The notes under the pieces are model-generated. The model searched no databases. It was not told the origin of the DNA and saw nothing but the letters and a program-made list of their open reading frames with translations. The position numbers were made by a program, and so were the translations under genes. Positions 1 to 12,183 of a stretch of DNA of 64,000 bases are shown here, one piece after another. The DNA comes from Daphnia carinata (taxonomy: Eukaryota > Arthropoda > Branchiopoda > Diplostraca > Daphniidae). Position 1 is the first letter of the stretch. The number at the start of each line of letters is the position of its first letter. The stretch covers positions 1,356,239-1,420,238 of the forward strand of contig NC_081337.1 of NCBI RefSeq assembly GCF_022539665.2, written 5' to 3'.

Positions 1-170
1 TCGTGCCGTGTGGGTAAAATAGGATAAGAGATGAATGTTTTGTGAACCATTTGAATAATGAGTTAGCATCATCGGTTTTTCAAAAAGGAAAATAGATATA
101 AGTCGACGCTCTTACGCAATATGTTGCATACCGGATTGGAGGCTCATCGTTTCTATTGGAACAAAGTAAA

Positions 171-314
171 AGAAATAGGACTATCTCTAAGGAGAAATAG
201 GACTAATGCCGTGGAGAAATAGGACTGATGCTATGAAGAAATAGGACTGTCCAAAAATATTTTTAAAGGCAGTCCTATTTCTCCAGTCCTATTTCGCTTC
301 AGTCCTATTTCACC
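171..314. repeat. Inverted array of GGAGAAATAGGACT-like units
   Basis: About four forward copies of a unit reading (G/A)GAGAAATAGGACT (starts near 171, 191, 213, 235) are followed by a spacer of about 25 bases and then three inverted copies, AGTCCTATTTC (starts near 271, 285, 301). The arrangement can fold into a long hairpin. The minus-strand ORF that ends at 317 stops right beside it. A second array with the last base changed to C lies at 57103-57275. Whether this is the end of a transposon or a 3' processing structure cannot be told from sequence alone. Confidence 0.75.
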
Positions 315-316
315 TG

Positions 317-1174
317 CTACCTCTCCACCAAAGGACGGCAGTGTCTTTCTTGTCGCATGTCACCGAACACTTCCAAAACTTTGTCGGTTTTTGAAGCTTT
401 GCTGGGTCTCTTCTTTTTAGTGTTAGGTGTTCCGGTAGGTGATGTCTCATCCAGGCTATCCATGAATATTTCATCATCGGATATAGAAACAGATGGACAC
501 GCTGACGTAACAGCTGTTTTATTCTCGTTCGTTTGTTTCACTTTATCTTCTGTAACAAGAATAATGGTTAGATAACATTGTAGTATAAATACACCTATCG
601 AATACATTACCATTGCCTCCAATAAGTTGTTGAAACTTGTGTGGTTTTGGTTATAATTCAGCGATCCACTCACATAAGGAGGTCTATAGGAATGGTTGCT
701 GGAGCCTAAAAATAACAAAAATGATAAATGTAAGTAAAAATATGTGTAAGCTTAATATGAAATACATTCAGCCATTCAATTACCTAGGACTTCTTCAATT
801 GAATCAAAGAGCGTAGGTTTTTTTTGTGTCGGTAGCACCACTTCCAGTTTGTTGGAACTTCGAAATATAGCCTCTGTATCCTTCACGTAGAATTTCCAAT
901 TTGGTCTTACACGTTTGAGTTTTGTCACTACCTCGGATAGAAAATCCTGCTTCTCTTAGATCAGTGCCCAATTATCTTTTAATAAACCTAAATGTAAATG
1001 GGTTGATATTTCAAATTATAAATTTAAAATCAACTAAGTATTAAATAACTTACCCAAAAAAATTTCGGTAGCCTCAGCATCAATGGCTACTTGTGTGGCA
1101 GTTTCCTTTCCATTCCAACATTCTTTCTTTGGAATAACTGGTTCTATTTCACTTTCATCAAAATGACCTTCCAT
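317..1174 (-). pseudogene. Three-exon unrecognised ORF, one stop
   Basis: A minus-strand gene model starts at the ATG at 1174-1172. Exon 1 is 1054-1174 (donor GTAAGT), exon 2 is 784-987 (acceptor TTTAG, donor GTAATT) and exon 3 is 317-705 (acceptor TTTTTAG). Phases agree at both junctions, which supports the model. An in-frame TAA sits in exon 2 shortly after a WALI motif, so the copy is broken unless the sequence is wrong. The N-terminal half is acidic and helical. Exon 3 holds a hydrophobic stretch that may be a retained 45-base intron (GTGTAT...TTACAG), then an acidic Ser/Thr segment and a Lys-rich patch (KKKRPSK). I do not recognise the family. A small DNA-binding protein carried by a transposon is possible but unproven. 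Confidence 0.35.
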
Positions 1175-2600
1175 TTTGATTGAAATTGAAAAGTCATACA
1201 ACTTCGAAAAAATTTAAAAGAAAATCAACTTTACAAACACCAACAACGTCTGCAATTAACAAGCTTGCAATACTTTGACTACAAGAAAAAAAAATGCGTA
1301 AAAGAAATTAGCTCCAGCACTGTTGAGCTAGAGCTCAACGGTAGCCTGGACCACTGTTGAAGAAGTTCAGCTTTTTCAGTTCAACTTACCATTGCAGTTG
1401 GCGCCAAAACGGTCAACCGGTTCGACCATCTGCCGGACAGTTGACGCAAAAACGCAAGTTCACTGGAAAAGGTGAACTAAAAGTAGACAAAAAAATGCGC
1501 CCTAAGTCCAAAACAGGGAAATAGGGACTTGACTAGAAGCGGAGGGGAAAGAATGTGAAATATGGACGAGTTTACGGAGCTAACTCGCTTGGGGTGGGAC
1601 AAGGAGGTTTTCAAAATACGAAAATTCGTGGTTGGGAGACGGTGTTAGTTGCCCTCTGGCAAGAAGAGGTGGTGAGAATATTTTCTCCACTTGCGTTCAA
1701 GTGTTGGAGGGCTTCAGTATGCGAGAAAAAGGAAAAGTCAAAAGTAGTGTGAGAAGGAGCTGATAAAAGTCAGAGCGTTGGAGCTACAACTAGTGAAGGG
1801 AATATGGGAGAAGGGAATTGGAGTGTGAAAAAATACGGAGTTTTATTCATCAAGAACAGTTTGTGTGCGTCTAGAGGAAGCAGTTTCCGTTCTCCAATAT
1901 TGACACTTTTCATGTATTGTGTTAGAGTTGTTAGTGAAATGATGTAAACTAAAACGTTTTATATGAAATTAACTACTTTGTTACTGGTTATTGACAAATT
2001 CTCTACTTGTTGATGTGTTAAAATAAGACTACCATATTTATAGCATTGTACAATAGAGATATAATTTTAAAAAATTGTAAAGCATTTCTATTACGTCAGA
2101 GTATATGACATGAAGACAAGAAATGAGAGGTTGGTAATACAGAGATAAACAACGTAAAATAGTTACAGATAAATATGTTGACTGGTTTCTTATCCTTTTT
2201 CTTTTCTTTTTTTTTTCATTGGCCCAGCCTTGATTGTTTGTTTATCATTGCAGTATCCATATTATATACTACTGTTATGTTATTTTATATATATTTTAGA
2301 TTTTTATTATTTTTTCTCTTCTTTTTCTAGCTCATCGTTATCGGAACCATCCAAATAGCGGCGGGCTCCTATTTTACCGGTCGAGATCCAAAATCTTTTT
2401 CGATTTAATTTCCGTCTGCTTCCGGAGTTCCGGCGAATGGGCACCTGCAGTTGTCCCAGTACTCGTTCCATTTCTGTGTGTCTTCTATCTGCTTCTTTTT
2501 TCCTCTTCCGTCATCGTAGGTTTGTTCACCCACTCGTCGATGGTTCCCTGTCTTTTTCGTTCCTCTTCGTCGTCGATCCGGTTTTCGTCGTCTTCGTTGC
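1175..2600. other. No gene seen
   Basis: Apart from the likely upstream region of the minus-strand gene at 317-1174 (a GC-richer stretch near 1320-1480), only short chance ORFs and T-rich DNA are visible here. I searched for a left LTR of Gypsy A in this stretch and found no convincing direct repeat. Confidence 0.5.
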
Positions 2601-3190
2601 CCTTAAAACGCTTTTACTTCGGTTCCCCTTCTTTCGACCTCGGCGTAGATGTTGACACTTCCATTGTCTGGGCGAACCCCCATTCGTCAATCTTTAAGCC
2701 AGCTCCTGATTCCATCTTAACAAATAATGTGGCGACGTACTCAAACTGCTGAATGTCGACTACAGTGTGTCGCAAACTTATATAGTCAGTCCGTTCCGTG
2801 TTGATAATAAAAACGGAAAATTTTTCAATTATAAATACAGCGGTGTTTCGAATAAGCTTCCTGCAATTTCTTTGTGGATGTCTTCTGTTCACGACTGGGT
2901 TGGGAGACTGCTTTTCCAATATTTTCATGGAAATTTTCAGGTTTTGTTTCGATAGTGGGACACATTTCTGGCGTGTCCTGCGTGCAATTCCCAGAATCGT
3001 GTGGATTAAGGTGAACGAAATTTGTCTCCATTGGTGTTTCAATAGAATTTTTTATTATTCTCCGTCCGCCGAGATTGCTGTCGTGTTTCAAATTCTTTTC
3101 TGGTGTGCACTTTGTACAAGTCGTCTTCAAGAAGTGAGATGTGAAAAACAGATGGGTTTACAATTTATTTGATTTCATTAAATTCATCAT
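2600..3190 (-). other. Probable 3' tail of Gypsy A
   Basis: Several overlapping minus-strand ORFs of 60-140 codons occur between 2614 and 3130, rich in Lys, Arg and Glu and without a recognised domain. They follow directly on the integrase C-terminus of Gypsy A and are most simply read as its decayed tail. No LTR, polypurine tract or env was found here. Confidence 0.3.
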
Positions 3191-4498
3191 CATATCCTTA
3201 TTTAAGGCCATCATCATTTTCCGACAAATCAATTGTTTGAGTGGAAATCGTCTTGTGAAATCGACTGTAAACTGCAACGGAGTCTCAAATGGGGAACAAT
3301 GTTCGGTCTTCCAAAGCATTGTTTCATACAAAGGTTTTAATCTGCTAACGTGAATACGTTGACAAATATATCCGCCGAGTTATCCGCTACCTACTGTATT
3401 ATTAGAATAACCTTTATTATCCTATACGGCCCTTTATATTTAGAAGTAAATTTCCTACGCATCGAGAAATTCAGTAATTGGAATATGCGGATCCCTTCTG
3501 TGAAGTAAATAATAAGGGGTGTCGAGTGTCGAAGCGTGAACTAAGCTACGATAAACAAATAATACATCGTCTAACATATCTTCCCAATTGGAATGCTCTC
3601 CATCCTTTAATTATTTCCTTAATATTAGCATCAACGTCCTACTAAATCTTTCTATTTCCCCATTACTGGCTGGATTATACGCAGTAGTCAATCGCTGATC
3701 AATCTTTAATTTCTTACAAAAATATCGAAATAACTTTGACGTAAAATTTGTTCCATGATCAGAGAGAATGGCTTTCGGCATCCCATGACGTACAACAATA
3801 GTTTTATATACACAATCAGCTGTCGTGTGCGCAGTTTGATCTTTCAAGGCAACAGTTTCTACCCATCGGCTAAAATAATCGGTAATAACTAAAATGTAAC
3901 TATTTCCGTTAGGCAAAATTGGTGTAATAGGTCCATTCCGATTCCTTGAAAAGGGGCTTTGCCAACTTCGTGGGGGTGCAAAAGGTCTCTATACGTGGAC
4001 GAAGTGTTAGCTATACATATTTCACAGCTTGGCAATATTCTTTAATATCACTCCTCATATGAGGCCAATAATAATGGTTTTTAACTTTCAAATAAGTTTT
4101 GTAAAAAGCTAAATGACCTCCCATCAGTGCATCATGTAATTCCTTAAGCAATACATGGCGAAACGATACAGGCAACACCAACTGATAATTTATTTCGCTG
4201 CGTTTGCTATTGGAAAAAGGCAACTCATGCCAATAAAGGCTACCTTCAATGATCTTCAATAATCGATTTCTTTTGCCCAATCTGGCCTACATTGTTGAAA
4301 AATTTCATCCAGTTCTCCTTCCTCTAAATAATTCGTAATAGCTGCACAAAGTTCATCTTCTAACTGCTTTCCACAAATAAACTTAATATTTGGTCCTGTC
4401 TGGATACTAGCTATCTTTAAACGTGACAAACAATCAGCATTCCGGTGAATACGTCCAGGCCTATACTTTAATTCATAATCCGTCGCTGCTAATAGTAT
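3190..4498 (-). pseudogene. Gypsy A pol 3' part: RNase H end, integrase, GPY/F
   Basis: Reading from right to left on the minus strand there is the end of RNase H (YELKYRPGRIHRNADCLSRL, about 4430-4490), an integrase zinc-binding region (H-x-GGHLAFYKT...YYWPHM, about 4040-4200), an integrase core (3611-3916, with ITDYFSRW, LSDHGTNF and the NGEIERF motif near its Glu) and a C-terminal piece with a KYKGPYRIIKV GPY/F motif near 3450 and an LKPLYE motif. The frame changes several times, so this copy is dead. RNase H breaks off at 4498, where BEL element E begins, and resumes at 12184 after the AGTAT target duplication. This shows that A was there first. Confidence 0.85.
4494..4498. repeat. Target site duplication of E (AGTAT), left
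   Basis: AGTAT directly precedes the 5' LTR and is repeated at 12184-12188 directly after the 3' LTR. Five bases suits BEL/Pao. Confidence 0.85.
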
Positions 4499-4802
4499 TG
4501 TCACCGATTTGATCGGTAAGGGCAAGACTCCCTAGAGGGTTCCCTTATATGTTTGACTAGCTTCTGTTTTTTCTTGGGGCTATGTGTAGGTCGATCCAGA
4601 CCAGTGTTCTTTTTTGTTCTATTTCGACAGATAGTGGTCGAAACCCCCCCTCAAACTTGTCAGAATTAAACTAAAGTGTGTCTTCTTCTGGTAATACAGA
4701 ATAATTAAAACCTTAGTTAGTATTCTTATTTCTACAAGACAGGGGAACCAGGGGCATTAAGACTGTCGGTCTGTAAAGCCATTGCTTTCGAGAGACGCAA
4801 CA
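4499..4802 (+). repeat. 5' LTR of E
   Basis: A 304-bp direct repeat that begins TGTCACCG and ends GCAACA. Compared with the 3' LTR it carries about 34 extra bases near 4530-4580 and several substitutions, so the insertion is not recent. Confidence 0.9.
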
Positions 4803-4804
4803 AA

Positions 4805-4822
4805 TGGTACCGAAACCCCGAA
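4805..4822 (+). promoter_or_regulatory. Putative primer binding site of E
   Basis: Two bases after the 5' LTR the sequence TGGTACCGAAACCCCGAA begins with the TGG expected to pair with the CCA end of a tRNA. The tRNA was not identified. Confidence 0.55.
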
Positions 4823-5011
4823 GTCGAATAGTGTAAACCTCCATTTCCAGCTGTCCAACTTTGTACTGTATCGACCTTGTTGTGTCCACGCTTCGTGTTC
4901 ACATTAGTCGACTAACCGTTCGAACTGTATCCGTTGATATCGTCTACATCCTGTGTCTGTTAAAGCATTTGCTACATTAGTGCTTCCTCACTTTCCTCAC
5001 TCAATTACAAG

Positions 5012-6545
5012 ATGAGTGAGACCCAAGGAATTGCAATGAATCTCACCAAGGAAGAATCTACAGTGGCCTTAAAAATCGCTGAGTCGGGGCCGGTTCACCA
5101 TGGAGGAAGTATAGGAGTCATCTCAAAACCCACCAAGGAAGAATCTGAAATGGCCTTAAAAATCGCCGAGTCGGGGAACGATCACCATGGTGGAAACATG
5201 AGTCACGACTTATCAATTCCCAGTCTTACTCAAACACGAGGCCCATACCACGCTGTCGACCAGGGTCAACGATTGTATCCGCCAACATCGTCAAGGCATT
5301 CGCCTCAGCAAGGGCCAATTGAGCATCTGGCGTATCGAACTCATACGCCTGTTCGACAAGACCATGGAGCTTCACGAGAAATATGTGGAAACAGTTACCA
5401 ATCTACCAGGTAAACGTCGAGCCGAATGCGAACGCTGTTAAGTACAGTTCATGACAGACCACCAGAGTGTACTGTCAGAGATCGACCAACATCTAGCATC
5501 ACGGTCGACTGTATCGTCACGTGCATCGTCAGTCACTATTAACTCAACAGTGACAAAAGCAAGCCTAAAGGAAAATTCGACTGTATCTGCAAAGATTCAA
5601 CAGCTCGAAACCCAAGCTCGCCAAAAGCAAGACGTCTTAAATCGACATGGGGAGCTTTTGCCAGACATCGTCAACGACATTAAGAAGTCATCCGTGCAAG
5701 CCAGACGACAGAGTGACTCGTTAAACGCGATCGAAAAAATTCTACAATCGATCCATGAGGTTAATGAAAAATCTTTAGCAACTGTCGAAAAGAACATGGA
5801 CATTCGACACAAGTCTGCGATGGGCCAAATGGTGGAGGAGAACGAGTCTAGTTCGAAGAAAGTTGAAGAGAGACTAGAAGCCATCCAGAAAACCAGCGAA
5901 TCGCAGTCCAAAGAACTTGAAAGGTTAAAATACCTTGTACAACAGACATGTACAAAAATGTCTAGACAATGCCTCGAGGGTGAAAATGTACCATCCCAAG
6001 TTAGGCTGGACACATCGATACAAGGGATGTTGTCTCAGCGTCGCGTAGCTTTAGGATGGCCTCAAGGCAGTATCCCATCCTCACCGCAACAGGCAGTTAG
6101 CCTCTTGGAACAATGCAGCGGAGCGGGGACAACGGGCGAGCAAATAGATAACATGGAGGCAACTATCTACATGTCTAACGACCCATCGTTTAGCTGCCAG
6201 CAACAGTCGAAGAGCGATCCGAAATCAGATTCTAGTCTCATCTGCCAACTTGTCGATTCTCTGAATATGTCAGCACTTCCACCTCTCACCATCACCAAGT
6301 TCGACGGTAACCCGTTAAACTACCAAATGTTCAAGTCGAAGTTTATGACGCTGTATCACAACCGGTTCAACGACAATGGAATTCGGCTAGCGCATCTGCA
6401 GGAGCTGCTTGCCACGCAGGTTCTCAACTCGGTAGCTGATTGTGTGCATGACCCGAGCAAATACGATGTAGTCTGTCATCGACTCGATCAAGAATATGGC
6501 CACACTACTATCATGGCTCAGACACACCTAAACAATCTCCTTTGA
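5012..6545 (+). pseudogene. BEL gag, N-terminal and DUF1759-like part
   Basis: Two plus-strand ORFs (5012-5413 and 5451-6545) together encode the front of a BEL/Pao Gag. The first contains two copies of a block of about 28 residues with TKEES and ALKIAESG motifs. The second has a long coiled-coil-like, Gln/Ser/Lys-rich region and then a DUF1759-like segment (LTITKFDGNPLNYQMFKSKF, with HLQELL and RLDQEYG), which is typical of the capsid region of this family. The two ORFs are in different frames, so one frameshift or a missed junction lies near 5410. The ORF ends early at 6545, where the capsid homology should go on. Confidence 0.75.
5047..5193 (+). repeat. Direct repeat inside E gag
   Basis: Two copies of a segment with ACCAAGGAAGAATCT and CGAGTCGGGG-like blocks (starts near 5046 and 5139) encode the repeated TKEES...ALKIAESG...HHGG motif. 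It is an in-frame internal duplication. Confidence 0.7.
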
Positions 6546-7461
6546 CTTCCATCCGTGCAGCCAAATGACAGCGCCAGTCTGAAAACATTCTCCAACAAGC
6601 TTCATGGAGCCGTTTCCGCCCTGTCAAACACTGGCCTTGCGAGCGAATTAGAATCGTTAGGCAACTTGATGCACGTAGTCCCCAAATTTCCGAAGACCTT
6701 GAGGGAAAGATGGGGGGGATAGGTGATGAAGATGCATCCTGTTGTGCCTTCAATAATCGATCTGGACAACTGGTTAACCCTCCAGGCGAAGGGTTCAGAT
6801 TTTGCAAAACTAATGGCAGGTCCTTCAGCACATCCAACGACTCCACCAGTCAAGCCCAAGAAAAATGGGAAGGGATATCCAACTTCCAACCCTATGTTTC
6901 TACCATCAACCACGTAACTACCTCAACGTCTTAAACAAACTCGCTGCAAAAAAAGGAGGAAGTGTGCGGGTGAACTCACCCAATCCAACCTCGTTTAGCC
7001 AAACCAAAGGCAGCCCAACGTGCTTTGTCTGCAAAGAGCCAATCCACAGAATTGAAGAATGCAACACCTTAAGGCAGATGTCTCCAACACAAAGAGCAGA
7101 GACAGTCTTCAAAGAAGGCCAGTGTCTCCGATGTCTCACAGGAAAACACACCAGCCGATTCTGCAGACTGAAATCGATTCGATGTACGGTCGAAGGATGC
7201 AAGAATCCGGGGCACTCGACGTTGCTTCATGGTTCCAAGTTTTCCATAAAAAACAATGCAAGCACCTCCAGAGACTACAAGACCATACCAGAATCGGAAC
7301 CACCACGTCGGGTGACTTTCGACAATAAAGTCGACGAAGCCTTCCTAGGTGCAGTATCACGCACCGGGTCGAACACACCACGTCGAGTACTTTTTAAAAT
7401 TGTTCCTGTTCGTCTACAACAGGGAGAGGAGAGAAAGTCTTCGATACCTTTGGATTTCTAG
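6546..7461 (+). pseudogene. BEL gag C-terminal part with Cys-rich knuckles
   Basis: After the stop at 6543-6545 coding similarity continues in other frames up to 7461. The clearest part (6865-7461) has CFVCKEPIHRIEEC, CLRCLTGKHTSRFC and a CTVEGCKNPGHSTLLH motif. These are the triple zinc-knuckle signature that sits between Gag and protease in BEL/Pao elements. It would bind the RNA genome in the particle. Confidence 0.8.
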
Positions 7462-7711
7462 ACAGCGGAAGCGACTCCATCTTAATCCGAAGTGATGTGT
7501 CCAGAACCGGTCGACTTCGTTCAAAACAAGAAGAACTTATGCAGTAGATAATCAACAGGTTGCTCAAAATCCAACCTTTTCGGGCTTACAAGCAAAGGCA
7601 TTCCCTCATCTGCAAGGCCTGAAGCTCCCAGAAGTCCAATCCAACCAAGTAGCGGTTCTAATTGGCCTCGATGTAGCAGACGCTCACGACCACAGCGAAT
7701 CGCGTAAACCA
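7400..7711 (+). pseudogene. BEL aspartic protease
   Basis: About 7448-7495 encodes DTFGFLDSGSDSILIRSDV, with the D-S-G triad of a retropepsin that in BEL elements follows the knuckles. The frame differs from the preceding ORF and is broken again after about 25 codons. No complete protease is left. Confidence 0.7.
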
Positions 7712-8960
7712 ATGAATGGGTCGACTGGACCGGTAGCTTTCAACATGCCGTTTGGATGGTGCTTGGGAAGCAAAGTGGGCCCGCAAGGCGAACATGAGCA
7801 AACAAGCCATTATGTAGCTCACATCACATCGAAGGAAGGAGAAAGGAGCCTCTCCGAACTTGTCGAGCGGTTTTGGAGGCTAGAGGCGAAAGACTCTTTG
7901 CAATCTCCCACACTCATGTCAGCAAAAGATCGTCGGGGAGAGGAGATTCTGAAAAGGACCACCAGATACATAGAGAATCACGATCAAGCCGGTTTGATGT
8001 GGAGAACCGACAATCCTGAATTGCCGGACAATCGCAGTATTGCGCTTAGCCGCCTTTTCCAAATCGAACGGTGATTCAAGAGAGACCCCAGCTACGCCAA
8101 ACGGTACGATGACGTCATCCAAGAATGCATAAAACTTGGCCATGCTCGTCTCTTGTCCACCGAAGAAGCTAAGCGGAGAACACTAAAGACAAACTATATG
8201 CCTTATCATGGTGTTAAAAAGGTGAGTGTTCGACTGTTCAGCAGAGTGTGAAGGTACCTCCTTAAAAAAAATCTTCTTCTTGGACCGAACTATCTTTTGA
8301 ATCTACTTGGAATAATCTTGCACTTTCGCAAGCACCAAATTCCCATCAGTAGTGACATCGAAAAGGTGTATCATCAAGTTTTAGTTCCAGAGGAGGATCA
8401 AGATACCTTTCGATTTTTATACCGGTCGCCAAATAGCACGTCGTCACCGCTTACTTACAGAATGACAGTTCCGGTCTTTGGGGCCGTTTCGTCGCCGTCG
8501 ACTTGCCTGTTCGCTTTAACCAAAACGGCTGAAGACAACAAAATGAAATTTCCAGACGCAGCAGCCAGCGTAACAACGAGTTCCTACGTCGACTACTATT
8601 TGGATTCATTCAAGTCGGAAGAAGAAGCAATCAAACGGGCCCGCCAGCTAAAGGAACTGTTGCAGCTGAGGGGTCTTAATCTCACCAAGTGGTCGTCGTC
8701 AAGAAGGGTCCTCACAGCGCATAAACCATTAGGACTAGCCAATCGAAAACTGGACTTAGGCTTGGAAAAATTGTCCATGGATCGCGCCCTAGGGATTCTT
8801 TGGGACAGTGAAATAGATGCGTTCACTTTCAAGGTGGGAGAGATAATTCAATTGCACGCCACACCTACTAAAAGAAATCTCGTAAGTGTGGTGGCCACTG
8901 TATACGATCCGTGGGTTCGTCGCTCCAGTGGTGTTCGCCATGAAGATGTTGACGCAAGAA
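7712..8960 (+). pseudogene. BEL reverse transcriptase
   Basis: Plus-strand ORFs 7712-8074 and 8297-9181 match a Pao-type reverse transcriptase: MPFGWCLGSKVG upstream, then SDIEKVYHQVLV, FRFLYR, RMTVPVFGAVSSPS and a palm motif that reads SYVDYYLDSF. The second catalytic Asp of the usual YVDD is Tyr here, so the enzyme would be inactive. Frameshifts near 8074 and 8230 separate the parts. Confidence 0.85.
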
Positions 8961-9606
8961 GTATGGCGAGCCAAGTTGGATTGGGACGAAGAGCTACCCG
9001 TACCCTTGAAAGGTCGATTTCAAAAATGGTGTCAAAGTTTGTCAAACCTAGCACGCATCACAGTTCCACAATACCTAGTAAACGAAGAGCATCTAACAAC
9101 TCAACGGATACACATCTTCGCCGACGCCAGTCAACTAGGGTTTGGAGCAGTCGCATACGCGCGAACAACGTACGCCAGTGAAAGTGTCGACATATTTCTC
9201 ATCATGGCCAAAACGCATGTCGCACCGCTAAAACAACTCTCGGTCCCTCGGCTCGAACTTCAAGGAGCGTCAAACCACGTTTCACGTCGACTCCCAGACA
9301 GTTCTGAGATAGATCTATTCTGCCAACGTCAAATACGAAGTGTTTGTGGGCAATAGAATTGGAAAGATTTTAATGAACACCGATTGTCGACAATGGCGCC
9401 ACGTACCAGGAATCATGAATCCAGCAGACGTTTGCAGTAGAGGACTGTATCCCGACAATCTCAAAGAGCTACAGCAGTTCCATCAAGGACCAGCCTTTCT
9501 GTTGTTGGAACCTCCATTATGGCCAAAGTGGGTTCAGATCGAACAAAACGACCATCAAGATCCAAGAAGCCATTCATGTCTACACAACGGAAACCGAGCC
9601 CAGTGA
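8886..9606 (+). pseudogene. BEL A17 / RNase H region
   Basis: ORF 8886-9356 reads on from VYDP into VFAMKMLTQEVWRAKLDWDE and a FADASQLGFGAVAY motif with the RNase H Asp. Then comes VAPLKQLSVPRLELQGA, the hallmark of the Pao A17 region. A frame change leads to 9340-9606 (CRQWRHVPGIMNPADVCSRG), the end of RNase H. Confidence 0.85.
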
Positions 9607-9664
9607 TATCGTAATTGACCAGTGCGTATTATTCAAGCAAAGTGCGCCTGGAGCGAGTGCTTGC

Positions 9665-11209
9665 GTGGTGTTTGCGGTTCATTGCAAACTGTTGTGCCAA
9701 AGTAAAGAAATTGAAGGTGACTTTGACTTTGAAATTGAAGACTTGACAGGAGAACTGACGCCAGTCAAAACTGAAACAGCTCTGACAATGTGCATGCAAC
9801 GTGCACAAGAAGTGGCATACCCAGAAGATGTGTTCTTTTTACAAAGGGGAAAGGAACTGCCAAACCTGTCGAAACTGCTTAAGTTTCGACCGGCATTTAT
9901 CGATGAACAATACCTACTGCGAGTGGGCGGTCGAATTGGTCAAGCACCCGTCGACTATGTAACTATAGACATCAAGTGATTTTGCCTCCACAGGAACGTA
10001 TCACAAGTCTAATAGTCTGGGATGCTCACGTTCGAAATTACCACATTAAGGCCGACCGCTTATTGTGCGAACTTCGAACGATGTACTGGATAACCGCTGG
10101 ACGGAGGGTAATTAAATCTCTACTCAATAAGTGTATTCCCTGTAAACGAAGAAATTAACAATCAGCCGCACCACTCATGGCTCAGCTACCAGTTCATCGC
10201 ATAACGCCTTTCTTGCCTCCGTTCGCTCATACAGGAATCGACTACTTTGGTCCACTGACTGTCAAACTAGGAGGGAGAGGGCGACGGCACTAAAAAAGAT
10301 GGATCTGCCTTTTTACGTGCCTTACAACACGAGCAGTGCACCTAGAAGTAACTGCCAGCCTCAGTGCAGAGGCATTTTTATTGGCCTTTTCTCGATTCTC
10401 CAGCATAAGGGGAAAGCCAGTCGTTGTGTATAGCGACAATGGCACAAATTTTGTAGCTGGAGAAAAGAAGTTGAACGAGGCAGTCAAAGAACTACACAAT
10501 AGCAAAGACTACCTGGAAGCACAATTCACTTGTCGACACATCGAATGGTGCTTTTCTTCGCCAAGTGGACCTCACTTCGGGGGAGTTTGGGAGAGGCTCG
10601 TGCAATCTTGCAAAAGAGCTATGAAAGTGACCCTTGGAAATAGTGTTGTTAGTAATCAGGTCTTAAATACTGTTGTGGTAGAGATCGGGGCATTGCTTAA
10701 CGCTCGACCGCTAACCCATCTCAACTCCGAAGATCCTGACCCTCTCACTCCAAACCATTTTTTACACGCCAGACCAATGCCGTATATCCCGCTGGCATTC
10801 GTCGATCTCGACAATATGAGCATCTCAAAAAATCAGTTGACCCAAAGTCAGCTCATTGTCAACCACTATTGGAAAAGAATGTCTACCGTACCTCACCGAA
10901 AGGAAAAAATGGGACAAGAGTCACAAAAACATCGAAGTGAACGATATTGTACTCGTTTTCGACCCATTAACTTCTCAAGGTCAGTGGCCATTGCGAAGGG
11001 TAGTAGAAATTTTACCGAGCGTGTACGACAATGTCGTGCGCGTAGCTAAAGTGAAAATTTCCAGCGCAAAAAATACCTTTACTCGTCCTGTGACAAGATT
11101 ATGCGTGCTTTCAACGCGTAACGAAATCGCACCTGAAACGAGCCAGACACCCACAATGCCAGACTCGCCTAAAGAAGAAGAAAAAAACCCATCCAATTAC
11201 CGTAGTTGA
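9665..11209 (+). pseudogene. BEL integrase and DUF5641-like tail
   Basis: Three plus-strand ORFs cover an integrase. 9665-9979 has LLKFRPAFIDEQYLLRVGGRIGQA. 9976-10158 holds the zinc-binding H-x3-H...C-x2-C (DAHVRNYHIKADRL...CIPCKR). 10336-11049 is the core (VVYSDNGTNFVAGEKKL, HFGGVWERLVQSCKRA, LNARPLTHL). 10856-11209 is a DUF5641-like tail (VNDIVLVF...WPLRRVVEI). At least four frame changes show that it is dead. Integrase would insert the cDNA into the host genome. Confidence 0.85.
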
Positions 11210-11219
11210 CAATACACGT

Positions 11220-11913
11220 GACGTTGTCTAGAACCGCCTTCTATTAAACCGCTCGGCAATTTACTCTTTCGAATGTCGCCTTACATAATGTGCCGCACTG
11301 ACCTACGATCATTAGGAAATTTTTAGCCATCAGTTACAGTCGACTTCCTCAGTGCCTTGAATTGTGTTAAATAAACTCGTGTCGAACTAAAAGTGCTAGT
11401 GACCAACCTTTATCGAAGATCGAACATTGTGATAGTGGCACTTAAAGTCGTGAAAATGGAAAAGATCAATAATTGTCAAAAGAAACTATTATTGTAACTC
11501 AAAAGTATAGTGCAAAACGTTGATTGCGAAGAACAAAAGGCCTGGATTTTGCTGGCTCATCGTCCATTAGACGTCATGTCGTGCCACAAACTATCATGGC
11601 TCAAATTCCAGCCGAAACTACATAGAAAAATTACTGTGCGAAGAAATCATGGCGACCATCCCACCACGCGATTCCCTTAGGCAAGTCGATCCACCATCCA
11701 CTCCCACGCTTTACGCCGCCGGTGCCGTGCTTTGTGGATCACATCGAAACCTCGCCTCCACACTCACTCGTCAAAGTGACCAGTAGTGTGCTTTGTGGTC
11801 GACATCCTTTGCTTCGCGTTTTTCTGATCCAGAAATTCCCCCCTTTTTTGTTTCATGCTATGTTCTTTTTCTCAATTAAATATTGTTCGTTGAAGCAACG
11901 AACAAGGGCCCAC
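11220..11913 (+). other. Noncoding 3' region of E
   Basis: No ORF with a recognisable domain lies between the integrase tail and the 3' LTR. Just before the LTR the sequence AACGAACAAGGG could be a weak polypurine tract. Confidence 0.5.
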
Positions 11914-12183
11914 TGTCACCGATTTGATCGATAAGGGCAAGAGTAGTGAGGGTATGTGTAGGTCGATCCAGACCAGTGTTCTTTTTTGTTCTATTTCGAC
12001 ACATAGTGGTCGAACCCCCCCCCCCCCTCAAACTTGTCAGAATTAAACTAAAGTGTATTTCTTCTGGTAATACAGAATACTTAAAACCTTAGTTAGTATT
12101 CTTTTTTCTACAAGACAAGGGAACCGGGGGCTTTAAGACTGTCGGTCTGTAAAGCCTTTGCTATTCTTTCGAGAAACACAACA
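11914..12183 (+). repeat. 3' LTR of E
   Basis: A 270-bp copy of the repeat at 4499-4802, from TGTCACCG to CACAACA, lacking about 34 bases present in the 5' copy and with a longer C run. AGTAT follows at 12184-12188. Confidence 0.9.

Larger units (their letters stand above)
4499..12183 (+). mobile_element. BEL/Pao LTR retrotransposon E, inserted in Gypsy A
   Basis: Near-identical terminal repeats start TGTCACCGATTTGATCG and end in CAACA. They are flanked by a 5-bp AGTAT duplication (4494-4498 and 12184-12188). Inside on the plus strand are a BEL-type gag with a DUF1759-like part, Cys-rich knuckles, an aspartic protease, reverse transcriptase, an A17/RNase H region and an integrase, in the usual Pao order. 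ORFs are broken by frameshifts and stops at many points. No env was found: 11220-11913 has only short ORFs. Confidence 0.95.
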
